From the NCBI GenBank assembly GCA_903878475.1, contig CAIRHQ010000047.1:1-33937 (forward strand): DNA of 33,937 nucleotides, written 5' to 3'. The stretch is from an uncultured Bacteroidota bacterium. Lineage in GTDB: Bacteria; Bacteroidota; Bacteroidia; Chitinophagales; Chitinophagaceae. Under the pieces are notes generated by a model. It worked only from the letters and a program-made list of their open reading frames with translations, searched no databases and was not told where the DNA came from. Shown in pieces: positions 16,905 to 25,977 of the stretch (position 1 is its first letter; each line of letters opens with the position of its first letter). The position numbers and the translations under genes were made by a program.

Positions 16905-19586
16905 TTGAACCCGATGCCCAACCTGCTTAATCATACAAAGCTAACTTGTGTACTTTTTTTGGTATTGATCTATAATGCCAGCACAGCCCAGCAATCTCAG
17001 GGATGTGTTTTTATCCAGGGCGATTATATTGAAATAGGCATTGCACCCAATGGTGCTTTTGGCACCCCGGCCGACGCTCCAGCGGGCTATCATGCCAGAC
17101 CTTTACCACTGTTCAATAGTCTTTATAATCCGGTGACTTCCACCTTTACAAATCGTTATAATGCCGTAGGCTTTGTTGCCGATTATGGAAAGGATGGATG
17201 GACTGTAGGAACACCCGCTTATTTCGGAGATTATTTTATGCCCGGTGCAGTACAGGAAGGATTTAGTTTGCAGGCAAATGGGTTAAGGGGCAATGCCTGG
17301 TCGAATAATTATCAAACCAATGGGAGCTCAGGTTTTAGTGGCACGTTAATGGGATCCAATGTTTCGCTGATGGTTACACCTACTGATAAAAAAGCCGTTT
17401 GGGAAGGTGTGATGAACCAGTTATTTGTACGGCAAACCATCACGGTAAAACAAAATAAATCATATTTCACCGCCAGCCTGGTGTTGAAGAATTTGAGTAC
17501 TGATACCATTCGCAAGATCTATTATATGCGCACGGTGGATCCGGATAATGAAGTGTCTGTGTCGGGAAGTTTTACCACCAAGAACAAGATCGCTTACCAG
17601 TTGCCCAATGCCGGCAATAAAACTTTGGTAACGGCAACGGGTACCACCTATACCAATTCTTATCTTGGTTTAGGTACCAAGGATTGTCAGGCAAGATGTT
17701 TCTTTCTTTCATCGGGTTTATTTCCCAATGGCGATCTGGAAACCATTTATACGGGTTTAGGCGGTTATAATTATGTGGATTCACTCACGATGGATGTGGG
17801 TATTGGCTTGGTCTTTAAGATCGGGAATTTACCACCGGGCGACAGTACCACATTTTCTTATGCCTATATTTTAAATGAATCAGATCTGGATGAAGCCTTT
17901 GATGCCACTGATCCGGGATTCCGGTATAATGGAACTTTTTATCCCTCAGGAAGTATTATCATTCAACCGGTAGGTACGGTGTTGCCGATCGATATTGTGA
18001 ATGGAGATTATTATAACTGGACCTGGACACCTTCTACTCATCTTGATGTAACTACCGGTACACATGTGAATGATACAGTGGGTACAGCTCCGGTGACCTA
18101 TACCGTTACCGGAGTAGGCTCAGGATCTATATCAACCTTATGCAATAACCGATCGATCAGCATTACCGTTTCGCCTTTTGCGGTGAGTCCGCCACCTGCT
18201 GTAAATTCACCGGTCACGTATTGTCTTAATCAAACTCCCAGTGCCCTAAGCGCTTCAGGCCCAGGGATCATTCGCTGGTATACTGCAGCAACTGGGGGAA
18301 CTGGATCAACTACGGCCCCCATACCTTCCACGGCTGTTGCGGGTACTACTACCTGGTTTGTAACGCAGGAGATATCGGGCGTGGAAAGTGTGCGTTTACC
18401 CGTTGTCGTTATTGTGCGTCCATTACCCACGTTATTGGTAAGTCCTGCCAATCCGGTCATCTGCATCGGCGATACCATTCGTCTGATCGCATCAGGATCA
18501 ACAGCGACGCATACCTGGGCGCCATCTGATCAGCTTTCATCATCCACCGGAGATACCGTGCGGGCGTACCCGCTAACCACAACCTTGTATACGGTCACTG
18601 CTACTGATCAGTTCACTTGTAAAAGCACGGTGACGGTAAACCTGCTGGTGAATCCGCTTCCCAATGTGCTGGTGAATCCTTCTCCAGGTATCATGTGCAG
18701 GGCCGATTCATTACAACTAACGGCAACTGGTTCTTCTCTTGCGTATACATGGACTCCCGTTTCCGGTATCAATACTACTTCCGGTGCGGTGGTCATTGTT
18801 AAGCCTTTGTCTACCACTACATATTTTGTTACGGGCACCGATGTCAATAATTGTATAAAGACAGTTTCTGTTCCGGTTACTGTAAAGCCCTTGCCTACAC
18901 CATCTTTGGGGCGCGATAGGAGTATTTGTGCCGGAACTACTGCTATGTTGTATCCTGGTATCTACAACAACTATCTTTGGCAAGATAATGCTACTCAATC
19001 CAGTTATCCTGTTTCGGATATCGGCATGTACTGGGTAAAAGTAACGGATGCATCTGGCTGCAAGGCTGCCGATACGATCAATATTCTCTCTCTGTTTTCA
19101 ATACCCAATAATTTTCTTCCCAATGATACATCGATATGTCGCGGAAGTACTATGATCATTTCCGTTCCTGGGTATCCGCAATATTTATGGGGCGATGGAT
19201 CTATTAAATCAACGATCATCCTGAAAACCGTTGGATCATATACGCTGACCGTGAAGGATAAAAATGGTTGTGTGGGTTCCGACAGCATTCAGCTTTTTGA
19301 TGCGCGTTGCATACCCTTTGCTATTCCTAATGCCTTTACCCCTAACCGTGATGGAAAAAATGACCAGTTCCGTCCCTTTATTACCCAGGTTGTAACCGGT
19401 TATAGAATGACGATCTGGAACCGATGGGGAGAAAAGATCTTTGAATCTGAAATCCCTAAACAGGGTTGGGATGGTACCTATAAAGGCCAGCAGCAGGCAG
19501 CGGGGACTTATGTTTACCAGATTGAGTTTATCGACTTTGATGGCGTGCCGGTTAAATTAAAAGGCACTTTGAACTTAGTACAATAG
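16905..19586 (+). CDS. Large secreted Ig-like repeat protein with gliding motility-associated / T9SS type B C-terminal domain
   Basis: Signal peptide; tandem Ig/PKD-like repeats (ICIGDTIRLIASGS..., MCRADSLQLTATGS..., ICRGSTMIISVPGY...); C-terminus 'IPNAFTPNRDGKNDQFRPF...MTIWNRWGEKIFES...GWDGTYKGQQQAAGTYVYQIEF'. Confidence 0.9.
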   Translation: MNPMPNLLNHTKLTCVLFLVLIYNASTAQQSQGCVFIQGDYIEIGIAPNGAFGTPADAPAGYHARPLPLFNSLYNPVTSTFTNRYNAVGFVADYGKDGWTVGTPAYFGDYFMPGAVQEGFSLQANGLRGNAWSNNYQTNGSSGFSGTLMGSNVSLMVTPTDKKAVWEGVMNQLFVRQTITVKQNKSYFTASLVLKNLSTDTIRKIYYMRTVDPDNEVSVSGSFTTKNKIAYQLPNAGNKTLVTATGTTYTNSYLGLGTKDCQARCFFLSSGLFPNGDLETIYTGLGGYNYVDSLTMDVGIGLVFKIGNLPPGDSTTFSYAYILNESDLDEAFDATDPGFRYNGTFYPSGSIIIQPVGTVLPIDIVNGDYYNWTWTPSTHLDVTTGTHVNDTVGTAPVTYTVTGVGSGSISTLCNNRSISITVSPFAVSPPPAVNSPVTYCLNQTPSALSASGPGIIRWYTAATGGTGSTTAPIPSTAVAGTTTWFVTQEISGVESVRLPVVVIVRPLPTLLVSPANPVICIGDTIRLIASGSTATHTWAPSDQLSSSTGDTVRAYPLTTTLYTVTATDQFTCKSTVTVNLLVNPLPNVLVNPSPGIMCRADSLQLTATGSSLAYTWTPVSGINTTSGAVVIVKPLSTTTYFVTGTDVNNCIKTVSVPVTVKPLPTPSLGRDRSICAGTTAMLYPGIYNNYLWQDNATQSSYPVSDIGMYWVKVTDASGCKAADTINILSLFSIPNNFLPNDTSICRGSTMIISVPGYPQYLWGDGSIKSTIILKTVGSYTLTVKDKNGCVGSDSIQLFDARCIPFAIPNAFTPNRDGKNDQFRPFITQVVTGYRMTIWNRWGEKIFESEIPKQGWDGTYKGQQQAAGTYVYQIEFIDFDGVPVKLKGTLNLVQ

Positions 19587-19710
19587 GGGCCACTACTTGC
19601 AAATAAGAAAAACAACAATTATATTTGATAGTTAATTTTATTTCCGTTTTAAAATAATAGACAGAAACTATTTATTGATTTATTATTTTTTAATGCTTAA
19701 ACAAAAGATC

Positions 19711-19977
19711 ATGGAAACACAATCAATCATCATTACACTTGTTTTAGGTGCTGTAGCCGGTTGGCTAGGCGGACTTATTTTCAAAGGCAGTGGATTAGGG
19801 TTAATTGGTAATATCATTGTAGGGATCGTGGGAGGAATGATAGGGTATTGGTTATTGCCAAAGGTTGGGTTGAATATCAATACCGGTACAGCATGGCTCA
19901 ATTATGTGATCACTGCCGGAATAGGAGCCGTAGTGTTACTCGCTATTTTGAATATACTTTTCAGGAAAAACGGTTAG
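19711..19977 (+). CDS. GlsB/YeaQ/YmgE-family stress response membrane protein
   Basis: From METQSIIITLVLGAVAGWLGGLIFKGSGLGLIGNIIVGIVGGMIGYWLLP; typical small Gly-rich membrane protein. Confidence 0.85.
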   Translation: METQSIIITLVLGAVAGWLGGLIFKGSGLGLIGNIIVGIVGGMIGYWLLPKVGLNINTGTAWLNYVITAGIGAVVLLAILNILFRKNG

Positions 19978-20037
19978 CCCCTTTTTCTTTTAAAAATTGA
20001 AATTGAAGTCGGATAGATCGAAGCGTTAAGTTTCGTT

Positions 20038-21048
20038 TTATTCGGCTTCCATCTTTCCGATCCTTCCGCCGCCACCGGCAAAATATACGGCTTTCCCTTT
20101 TTTGGCTTTCCGGCAAACATGGTAGCCATCTTTTCCGATCCATTTCCATGTATTGCCTTCATCGGTACTGAAATCAACACCATTTAATCCACAGCTGATC
20201 CAGTTTGTTTTTCCCAACCATTCCACACAACTCCTGTATCCATGGGGTGCTGTTTGAGGCGTAGTAAAGCTTTTCCCTCCATTAGTAGTGATCACGCAAT
20301 TATTCAGACTGGCATCTTTTGTTGTAAAATCACCCCCCACGATGATCAGGGTATGGTTGTTCTTTACGCCTACTGAATTGGCACCTGTTGATTCTTTACC
20401 CTGAAGGATTGGAACTAAGAATCTATCATTACGGATATGCATATGCGAACTGAGGCCCCCGGTAATGAATACCGCCTCTTTTTTATTCAGTTTCCGGATA
20501 TTGGTGCCGCTGGAAGCAAAGCAGGCTTCACCACTATCGGCCACCGGACGATAATTTTCGGGGATCATTTGCCAGTGATCACCTCCATCGAAAGTTCGGG
20601 CAATAAAAAACCGATGTTGAATGGGATCGCCGATCACGATGCCACTTTGTTCGTTCCAGAATTCCATGGCATCCAAAAACATGCTGCTATCCTTGTTCTC
20701 ATACACTATTTTCCAGTTGTCGCCAGCATCGGTTGTCTTTAAAATATAGGCGGGCGAGGCAATGCCCATGATGATGGCCGTCTTATCGTCGAAAGCTTCA
20801 ATATCGCGAAAATCGGTTTTCTCAAAACCTTTTACCGTGATCCATTTCCAGCTAGTACCACCATCTATGGATCTGCCAACAGTTCCTCCCGTACCGCTTA
20901 CCCATAGTGTTTGGTCGTTCACCACACTTAACCCACGGAAAGAAGCCTTGGTTTCTGTATTGATCACGCGAACAGTTTGTGCATCAGTGCATAGATGAGC
21001 AAAGCAGTTCAACAGGATAGCGATTGTTAAAGCCGGAAATATTTTCAT
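20038..21048 (-). CDS. Secreted BNR/YCF48-like beta-propeller repeat protein
   Basis: Signal peptide; repeats 'SIDGGTSWKWI', 'TTDAGDNWKIVYE', 'TFDGGDHWQMI', 'TTNGGKSFTTP', 'STDEGNTWKWIG'. Confidence 0.85.
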   Translation of the reverse strand: MKIFPALTIAILLNCFAHLCTDAQTVRVINTETKASFRGLSVVNDQTLWVSGTGGTVGRSIDGGTSWKWITVKGFEKTDFRDIEAFDDKTAIIMGIASPAYILKTTDAGDNWKIVYENKDSSMFLDAMEFWNEQSGIVIGDPIQHRFFIARTFDGGDHWQMIPENYRPVADSGEACFASSGTNIRKLNKKEAVFITGGLSSHMHIRNDRFLVPILQGKESTGANSVGVKNNHTLIIVGGDFTTKDASLNNCVITTNGGKSFTTPQTAPHGYRSCVEWLGKTNWISCGLNGVDFSTDEGNTWKWIGKDGYHVCRKAKKGKAVYFAGGGGRIGKMEAE

Positions 21049-21067
21049 CAGGTTTATTGATATTTAT

Positions 21068-21784
21068 TTATGAATTGACATTGTTGGGCAGCGCCGATCT
21101 TTCCTTTTCTTCCATGTATAATTTCGATATGGCTTGTTTTTTTCTGATCGCTTTTATGGAGGCATACAGGGCAATGATCAAAGCAACTACTGCACCCAGT
21201 CCGATCAACGAATCATTTCCAATGAACAGGCAAAAATCATAGGTTCCATGAAACAGCACGGGAAAGAACAAGGCCAGGAAAAAATTCAGTGTCCTGTTTC
21301 GGGAATTGAATTTGGCAAAGCCTGTAAAATATCCCATCAATACGGCAAAACTGGCATGTGCGGGCACGGCCATGAACATTCGAATAATACCCGTTTGCAT
21401 GCCATGCTGGTATACATATCCCAAATTTTCAAGGGTGGCAAATCCCATCCCGATCATCACCGCATATACAATACCGTCGAATGGATCATCAAAATGTTTA
21501 CGGGGATAAATGAATAATCGTAATGCCAGGAATTTACTTCCTTCTTCACTGCAAGCCACAATGATGTAGGAAAAGAATGCGGTGGAAAGCAGTCCCGGAT
21601 TGTCTTTTGTTAAAATGTCGGTGCCATAACTGAGTTGTATGAGGATGGCTGGGAGGATGCTGAAAATACCCAATGCAAATGCAAATACCAGCATCCAAAA
21701 AGGTTCCTTGTTGTATCGATCCTTAAAATAAATAAACAGGCAGATGGCGATACCCGGCGCAAGTGCAATGGCCAATAATTCCAT
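21068..21784 (-). CDS. PrsW-family intramembrane metalloprotease
   Basis: From MELLAIALAPG; multi-pass; 'ACSEEGSKFLALR', 'AVPAHASFAVLMGYFTGFAK', 'LFHGTYDF' motifs. Confidence 0.85.
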   Translation of the reverse strand: MELLAIALAPGIAICLFIYFKDRYNKEPFWMLVFAFALGIFSILPAILIQLSYGTDILTKDNPGLLSTAFFSYIIVACSEEGSKFLALRLFIYPRKHFDDPFDGIVYAVMIGMGFATLENLGYVYQHGMQTGIIRMFMAVPAHASFAVLMGYFTGFAKFNSRNRTLNFFLALFFPVLFHGTYDFCLFIGNDSLIGLGAVVALIIALYASIKAIRKKQAISKLYMEEKERSALPNNVNS

Positions 21785-21856
21785 GTGAACAACTGTTTTT
21801 GTACTACTTTTGAACAAGATAAATAAAAAATCACGATCAACATAATTGCTTACTGT

Positions 21857-23422
21857 ATGCCATCCATTTTTAACTACGGAATAGATACGCTTACCATTAA
21901 AACGGTACTCGATATTGCTTCAGGTACCACACAAGGAATATTAAATGAATCTGCTGTGAGCAGGATCAATGCTTCTAGTGATTGTGTGAAACAGATCGTA
22001 GCGGATCATAAAACAGTATATGGGATCAATACCGGATTCGGTATCCTGGCCAATACAAAGATCTCGGATGCGGACACCATTACATTGCAACATAAGATCT
22101 TACAAAGTCATAGTGTTGGGGTAGGCGATCCTGTTAGTGAAGAGATCGCCAAATTAATGATGATCACCAAAGTACATGCACTGGCCCAGGGATATTCGGG
22201 TGCGCAGCTCAGTACTTTGCAACGCATCATCTGGCATATTGAGCATAACATCATTCCTGTGGTGCCCGAAAAGGGTAGTGTAGGCGCCAGTGGCGACCTT
22301 GCACCATTATCACATTTATTTTTACCGCTGATCGGATTGGGGTCTTGTTACTACAAGGGAAAACTTAGGCCTACTGCCGAAGTCTTTCAACAGGAAAAGG
22401 TAGGTCCTATTACGCTTGGACCAAAAGAAGGACTGGCATTGATCAATGGAACACAATTCATTCTATCATTTGCGGTAAAGGCCGTACAAAGAATGCACAA
22501 TTGTTTGGAAGCAGCGGATATCATCGGTGCCATGAGTTTAGAAGCACTTACCGGTACAAAAGCTCCGTTTGACGAACGGTTACACCAACTCAGGCCCTAT
22601 GCCGGTAATCAACTTGTGGCAAAACGATTGCGCCATTTGCTTAGTGATTCAGCGATCATGGATAGTCATTTGGATTGTGGCCGTGTACAGGATCCATATA
22701 GCTTGCGATGTATGCCGCAGGTTCATGGCGCTTCAAGAAATGCCTGGCTGCACCTGAAGTCGCTCACCAGCATTGAACTAAATTCCGTTACCGATAACCC
22801 AATTGTTTTTGGTGCCGATGATACCATCAGTGGTGGTAATTTTCATGGACAACCCCTGGCACTTGCCCTCGATTATAATTGTTTTGCTGCCGCGGAGATT
22901 GGAAATATTTCTGATCGCAGGTGTTATCTCTTATTAGAAGGCAAATGGGGATTGCCCATGTTGCTGATGAAGGATGTAGGCCTTAACAGTGGCTTCATGA
23001 TTCCTCAATATACTACCGCTGCATTGGTAACAGAAAATAAAACACTTTGCTTTCCGGCCAGTGCAGATAGTATTCCTACTTCACTCGGACAAGAAGATCA
23101 TGTGAGCATGGGAAGCATCAGTGGAAGGAAATTGAATCGCGTACTCGATAACCTGGAATTTATCATGGCCATTGAATTAATGAGTGCTTGTCAGGCTATC
23201 GAATTCAGAGCTCCTTTGAAAAGCAGTGCCATCCTGGAATCGGCTCATGATTATGTGCGCCGGTTTGTGGGATTTGCTGAAGAAGACAGGATTTTCGCCA
23301 ATGATATCAATGCCATTACCCAGATCATCCGTGATTTTTCTTTTGTGGAACAGGTAAATGCATTTGCCCGTGATAAGGGAATGAAATTGAGTGAGGGGTT
23401 TGAAGATTTTTCGATCAGTTGA
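21857..23422 (+). CDS. hutH: Histidine ammonia-lyase
   Basis: MIO motif 'GSVGASGDLAPLSH', 'YGINTGFG', 'QDPYSLRCMPQVHGA', 'NPIV...GGNFHGQP', 'QEDHVSMGSIS'. Confidence 0.95.
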   Translation: MPSIFNYGIDTLTIKTVLDIASGTTQGILNESAVSRINASSDCVKQIVADHKTVYGINTGFGILANTKISDADTITLQHKILQSHSVGVGDPVSEEIAKLMMITKVHALAQGYSGAQLSTLQRIIWHIEHNIIPVVPEKGSVGASGDLAPLSHLFLPLIGLGSCYYKGKLRPTAEVFQQEKVGPITLGPKEGLALINGTQFILSFAVKAVQRMHNCLEAADIIGAMSLEALTGTKAPFDERLHQLRPYAGNQLVAKRLRHLLSDSAIMDSHLDCGRVQDPYSLRCMPQVHGASRNAWLHLKSLTSIELNSVTDNPIVFGADDTISGGNFHGQPLALALDYNCFAAAEIGNISDRRCYLLLEGKWGLPMLLMKDVGLNSGFMIPQYTTAALVTENKTLCFPASADSIPTSLGQEDHVSMGSISGRKLNRVLDNLEFIMAIELMSACQAIEFRAPLKSSAILESAHDYVRRFVGFAEEDRIFANDINAITQIIRDFSFVEQVNAFARDKGMKLSEGFEDFSIS

Positions 23423-23443
23423 TCACGCTCGATACAGACATCG

Positions 23444-23779
23444 CTATATTTTTTTGAAATTGGCATCCACAAATTGCTGAAAACTATCTTTATACGAATC
23501 TCCGATTGGTAATTCTTTTTGTCCAATCTTTACCCAGCTTTTTTCAATTGAATCCAGAAAATTTACAGATACGATAAATGATTTGTGGATCCTGGAAAAC
23601 TGATTGGTTGGAAGTTTGTCTTCAATAAAATTTTTATGGTGGGGGATTCTGATTTTGGCTTTGGTAGTATGTAGTATAAGGTATGCCCCGCTTTCTTCTA
23701 AATAAATGATATCATTTATCCTGACGTTGATCGTTTTATAAACAGTTTGAATAACAAGCATATTGTGTAACCCGGGCAT
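23444..23779 (-). CDS. Standalone LytTR-type DNA-binding domain protein
   Basis: 111 aa: 'INVRINDIIYLEESGAYLILHTTKAKIRIPHHKNFIEDKLPTNQFSRIHKSFIVSVNFLDSIEKSWVKIGQKELPIGDSYKDSF'; no receiver domain. Confidence 0.85.
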   Translation of the reverse strand: MPGLHNMLVIQTVYKTINVRINDIIYLEESGAYLILHTTKAKIRIPHHKNFIEDKLPTNQFSRIHKSFIVSVNFLDSIEKSWVKIGQKELPIGDSYKDSFQQFVDANFKKI

Positions 23780-24191
23780 TTGTTTATGTATATTTTGTTT
23801 TGTATATAATCTAATTAACTACAGAAGATTACCTTTTTATGTTCCTTGTCCACGAATAGAGAAATTTCAAGTTTTTAAGGGCAATTAAAATGGATCGATC
23901 TTTCCCTATTACCAGTTACATACCCACTGTTTTTGGTACGGTATAATTTTGCTTCAATAAAGATACTTTATGTTTTTAGAGATTCATAACCGTTTGGTTT
24001 ATCAGAAACACGATTTTTCTATTAATGATCAGATCAGGTAGAGATGATCAGTTAGCTAGCGGGTATTTAATTTCTCACCAGCAGTATGTTTCTGAGAAAA
24101 TTTCAGGAAATTTGCAGCAGATAAGCGCATTTTTGATTCCGGTTCTACCGAATGTATAAAATCTTCCATGACCAATATTTAAATCAGTAGT

Positions 24192-25925
24192 ATGCAAGTT
24201 ACCCAACGTCATTACGACGCAATAAAATATAAAACGCCCACAGGAACTCAATTGCATTGCAAAGGATGGATCCAGGAAGCGGCCTATCGGATGCTTTTGA
24301 ATAATCTGGATCCAGAAGTAGCCGAACGGCCCGATGACCTCATCGTATACGGTGGCAGGGGAAAGGCCGCCCGGAATTTTGAAAGTCTTGACCTGATCCT
24401 TTCCGCATTAAAAGACTTGGGCAACGATGAAACATTGCTGATACAGAGTGGAAAACCCGTGGCCATACTCGCTACACATAAAGATGCTCCAAGGGTATTG
24501 ATCAGCAATTCACAACTGGTGCCTAAATGGGCAACCTGGGAACATTTTGATGAACTTGAAAAGAAAGGATTGATGATGTACGGTCAAATGACCGCCGGCA
24601 GTTGGATCTATATTGGAAGCCAGGGGATCGTTCAGGGTACTTATGAAACCTATGCCGCTGCTGCAGATAAGGATTTTAAAGGAACCTTGAAGGGTACATT
24701 GAATGTTACGGCCGGACTGGGAGGCATGGGTGGTGCACAGCCGCTGGCCATTACCATGAATGAAGGGGTGGCACTGATCGCCGAAGTGGAAGAATGGCGG
24801 ATCGATAAACGCATCGAAACCCGATACCTCGATATTAAAATTACCGATATTGATGCGGCCATTGACCGGGCTCTGGAAGCCAAGCAAAATGGAGAGGCAT
24901 TATCGATCGGTGTATTATGCAATGCGGTTCACTTACTGCAACGCTTAGTGGAAAGAAAAGTGGTTCCGGATACCTTATCCGATCAAACCAGCGCGCATGA
25001 TCCTTTGATAGGATATATCCCGCATACATTGAATAATGAACAAGCCAATATACTGCGTACCGAAGATCCGGATGCATATATTGCCCGCAGTTATGAAAGC
25101 ATGTACCTGCATGTTCAACTGATGGTACAACTGATGGATATGGGTGCCATTACCTTCGATTATGGCAACAATATCAGGGCCAGGGCACAGGAATATGAAA
25201 TGACGCATCCACAGGAAGCAGCATCATTGAAATTACTGGGTGCAGAAAAATCTATTGTGCCAAAACGTTGTTTCGATTTTCCTGGATTTGTTCCAGCCTA
25301 TATTCGTCCATTGTTTTGTGAGGGTAAAGGACCATTCAGGTGGGCGGCGCTTAGCGGCGACCCCGAAGATATTCGGGTAACCGATGAGGTTATCCTTAAT
25401 TTATTTCCAAATGATAAGGGTTTGCATCGCTGGATGAAGATGGCTCAGGAGAAGATCGCTTTTCAGGGACTGCCCGCACGCATTTGCTGGATCGGTCAGG
25501 GGGATCGGGAAAAGGCCGGATTGGCCTTCAATGAACTGGTACGCACCGGAAAAGTTAAGGCACCGATCGTGATTGGTCGCGATCATCTGGATACAGGATC
25601 AGTTGCCAGTCCGAACCGCGAAACAGAAGGCATGCTCGATGGCAGTGATGCGGTAGCCGACTGGCCAATCCTGAATGCGCTGGTGAATACTGCCGGTGGG
25701 GCCAGCTGGGTTTCGTTACATCATGGTGGCGGGGTAGGCATGGGATACAGTATCCATGCGGGTATGGTGATCGTGGCTGATGGTACGGAGGAAGCTGCTG
25801 CACGAATAGCAAGGGTTTTGCGCAATGATCCGGGTATGGGTGTAATCAGGCATGCGGATGCAGGTTATGAAATTGCCCTTGATGCCTTGCGTAAATTCGG
25901 ACTTGATTTTAAGACCCGCTTATAA
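24192..25925 (+). CDS. hutU: Urocanate hydratase
   Basis: '[45 protein letters not shown]', '[23 protein letters not shown]', '[22 protein letters not shown]'. Confidence 0.95.
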   Translation: MQVTQRHYDAIKYKTPTGTQLHCKGWIQEAAYRMLLNNLDPEVAERPDDLIVYGGRGKAARNFESLDLILSALKDLGNDETLLIQSGKPVAILATHKDAPRVLISNSQLVPKWATWEHFDELEKKGLMMYGQMTAGSWIYIGSQGIVQGTYETYAAAADKDFKGTLKGTLNVTAGLGGMGGAQPLAITMNEGVALIAEVEEWRIDKRIETRYLDIKITDIDAAIDRALEAKQNGEALSIGVLCNAVHLLQRLVERKVVPDTLSDQTSAHDPLIGYIPHTLNNEQANILRTEDPDAYIARSYESMYLHVQLMVQLMDMGAITFDYGNNIRARAQEYEMTHPQEAASLKLLGAEKSIVPKRCFDFPGFVPAYIRPLFCEGKGPFRWAALSGDPEDIRVTDEVILNLFPNDKGLHRWMKMAQEKIAFQGLPARICWIGQGDREKAGLAFNELVRTGKVKAPIVIGRDHLDTGSVASPNRETEGMLDGSDAVADWPILNALVNTAGGASWVSLHHGGGVGMGYSIHAGMVIVADGTEEAAARIARVLRNDPGMGVIRHADAGYEIALDALRKFGLDFKTRL

Positions 25926-25977
25926 TTTCAAATCGTTTTTGATAACCTGATTTCCCGAATCTATGCATTCGGCAAAT

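Noticed and set aside
21805-21812. TACTTTTG as a hutH promoter
   Set aside because: Matches TAnnTTTG but lies in an AT-rich divergent region with no -33 TTTG at suitable spacing; left uncalled as chance is likely
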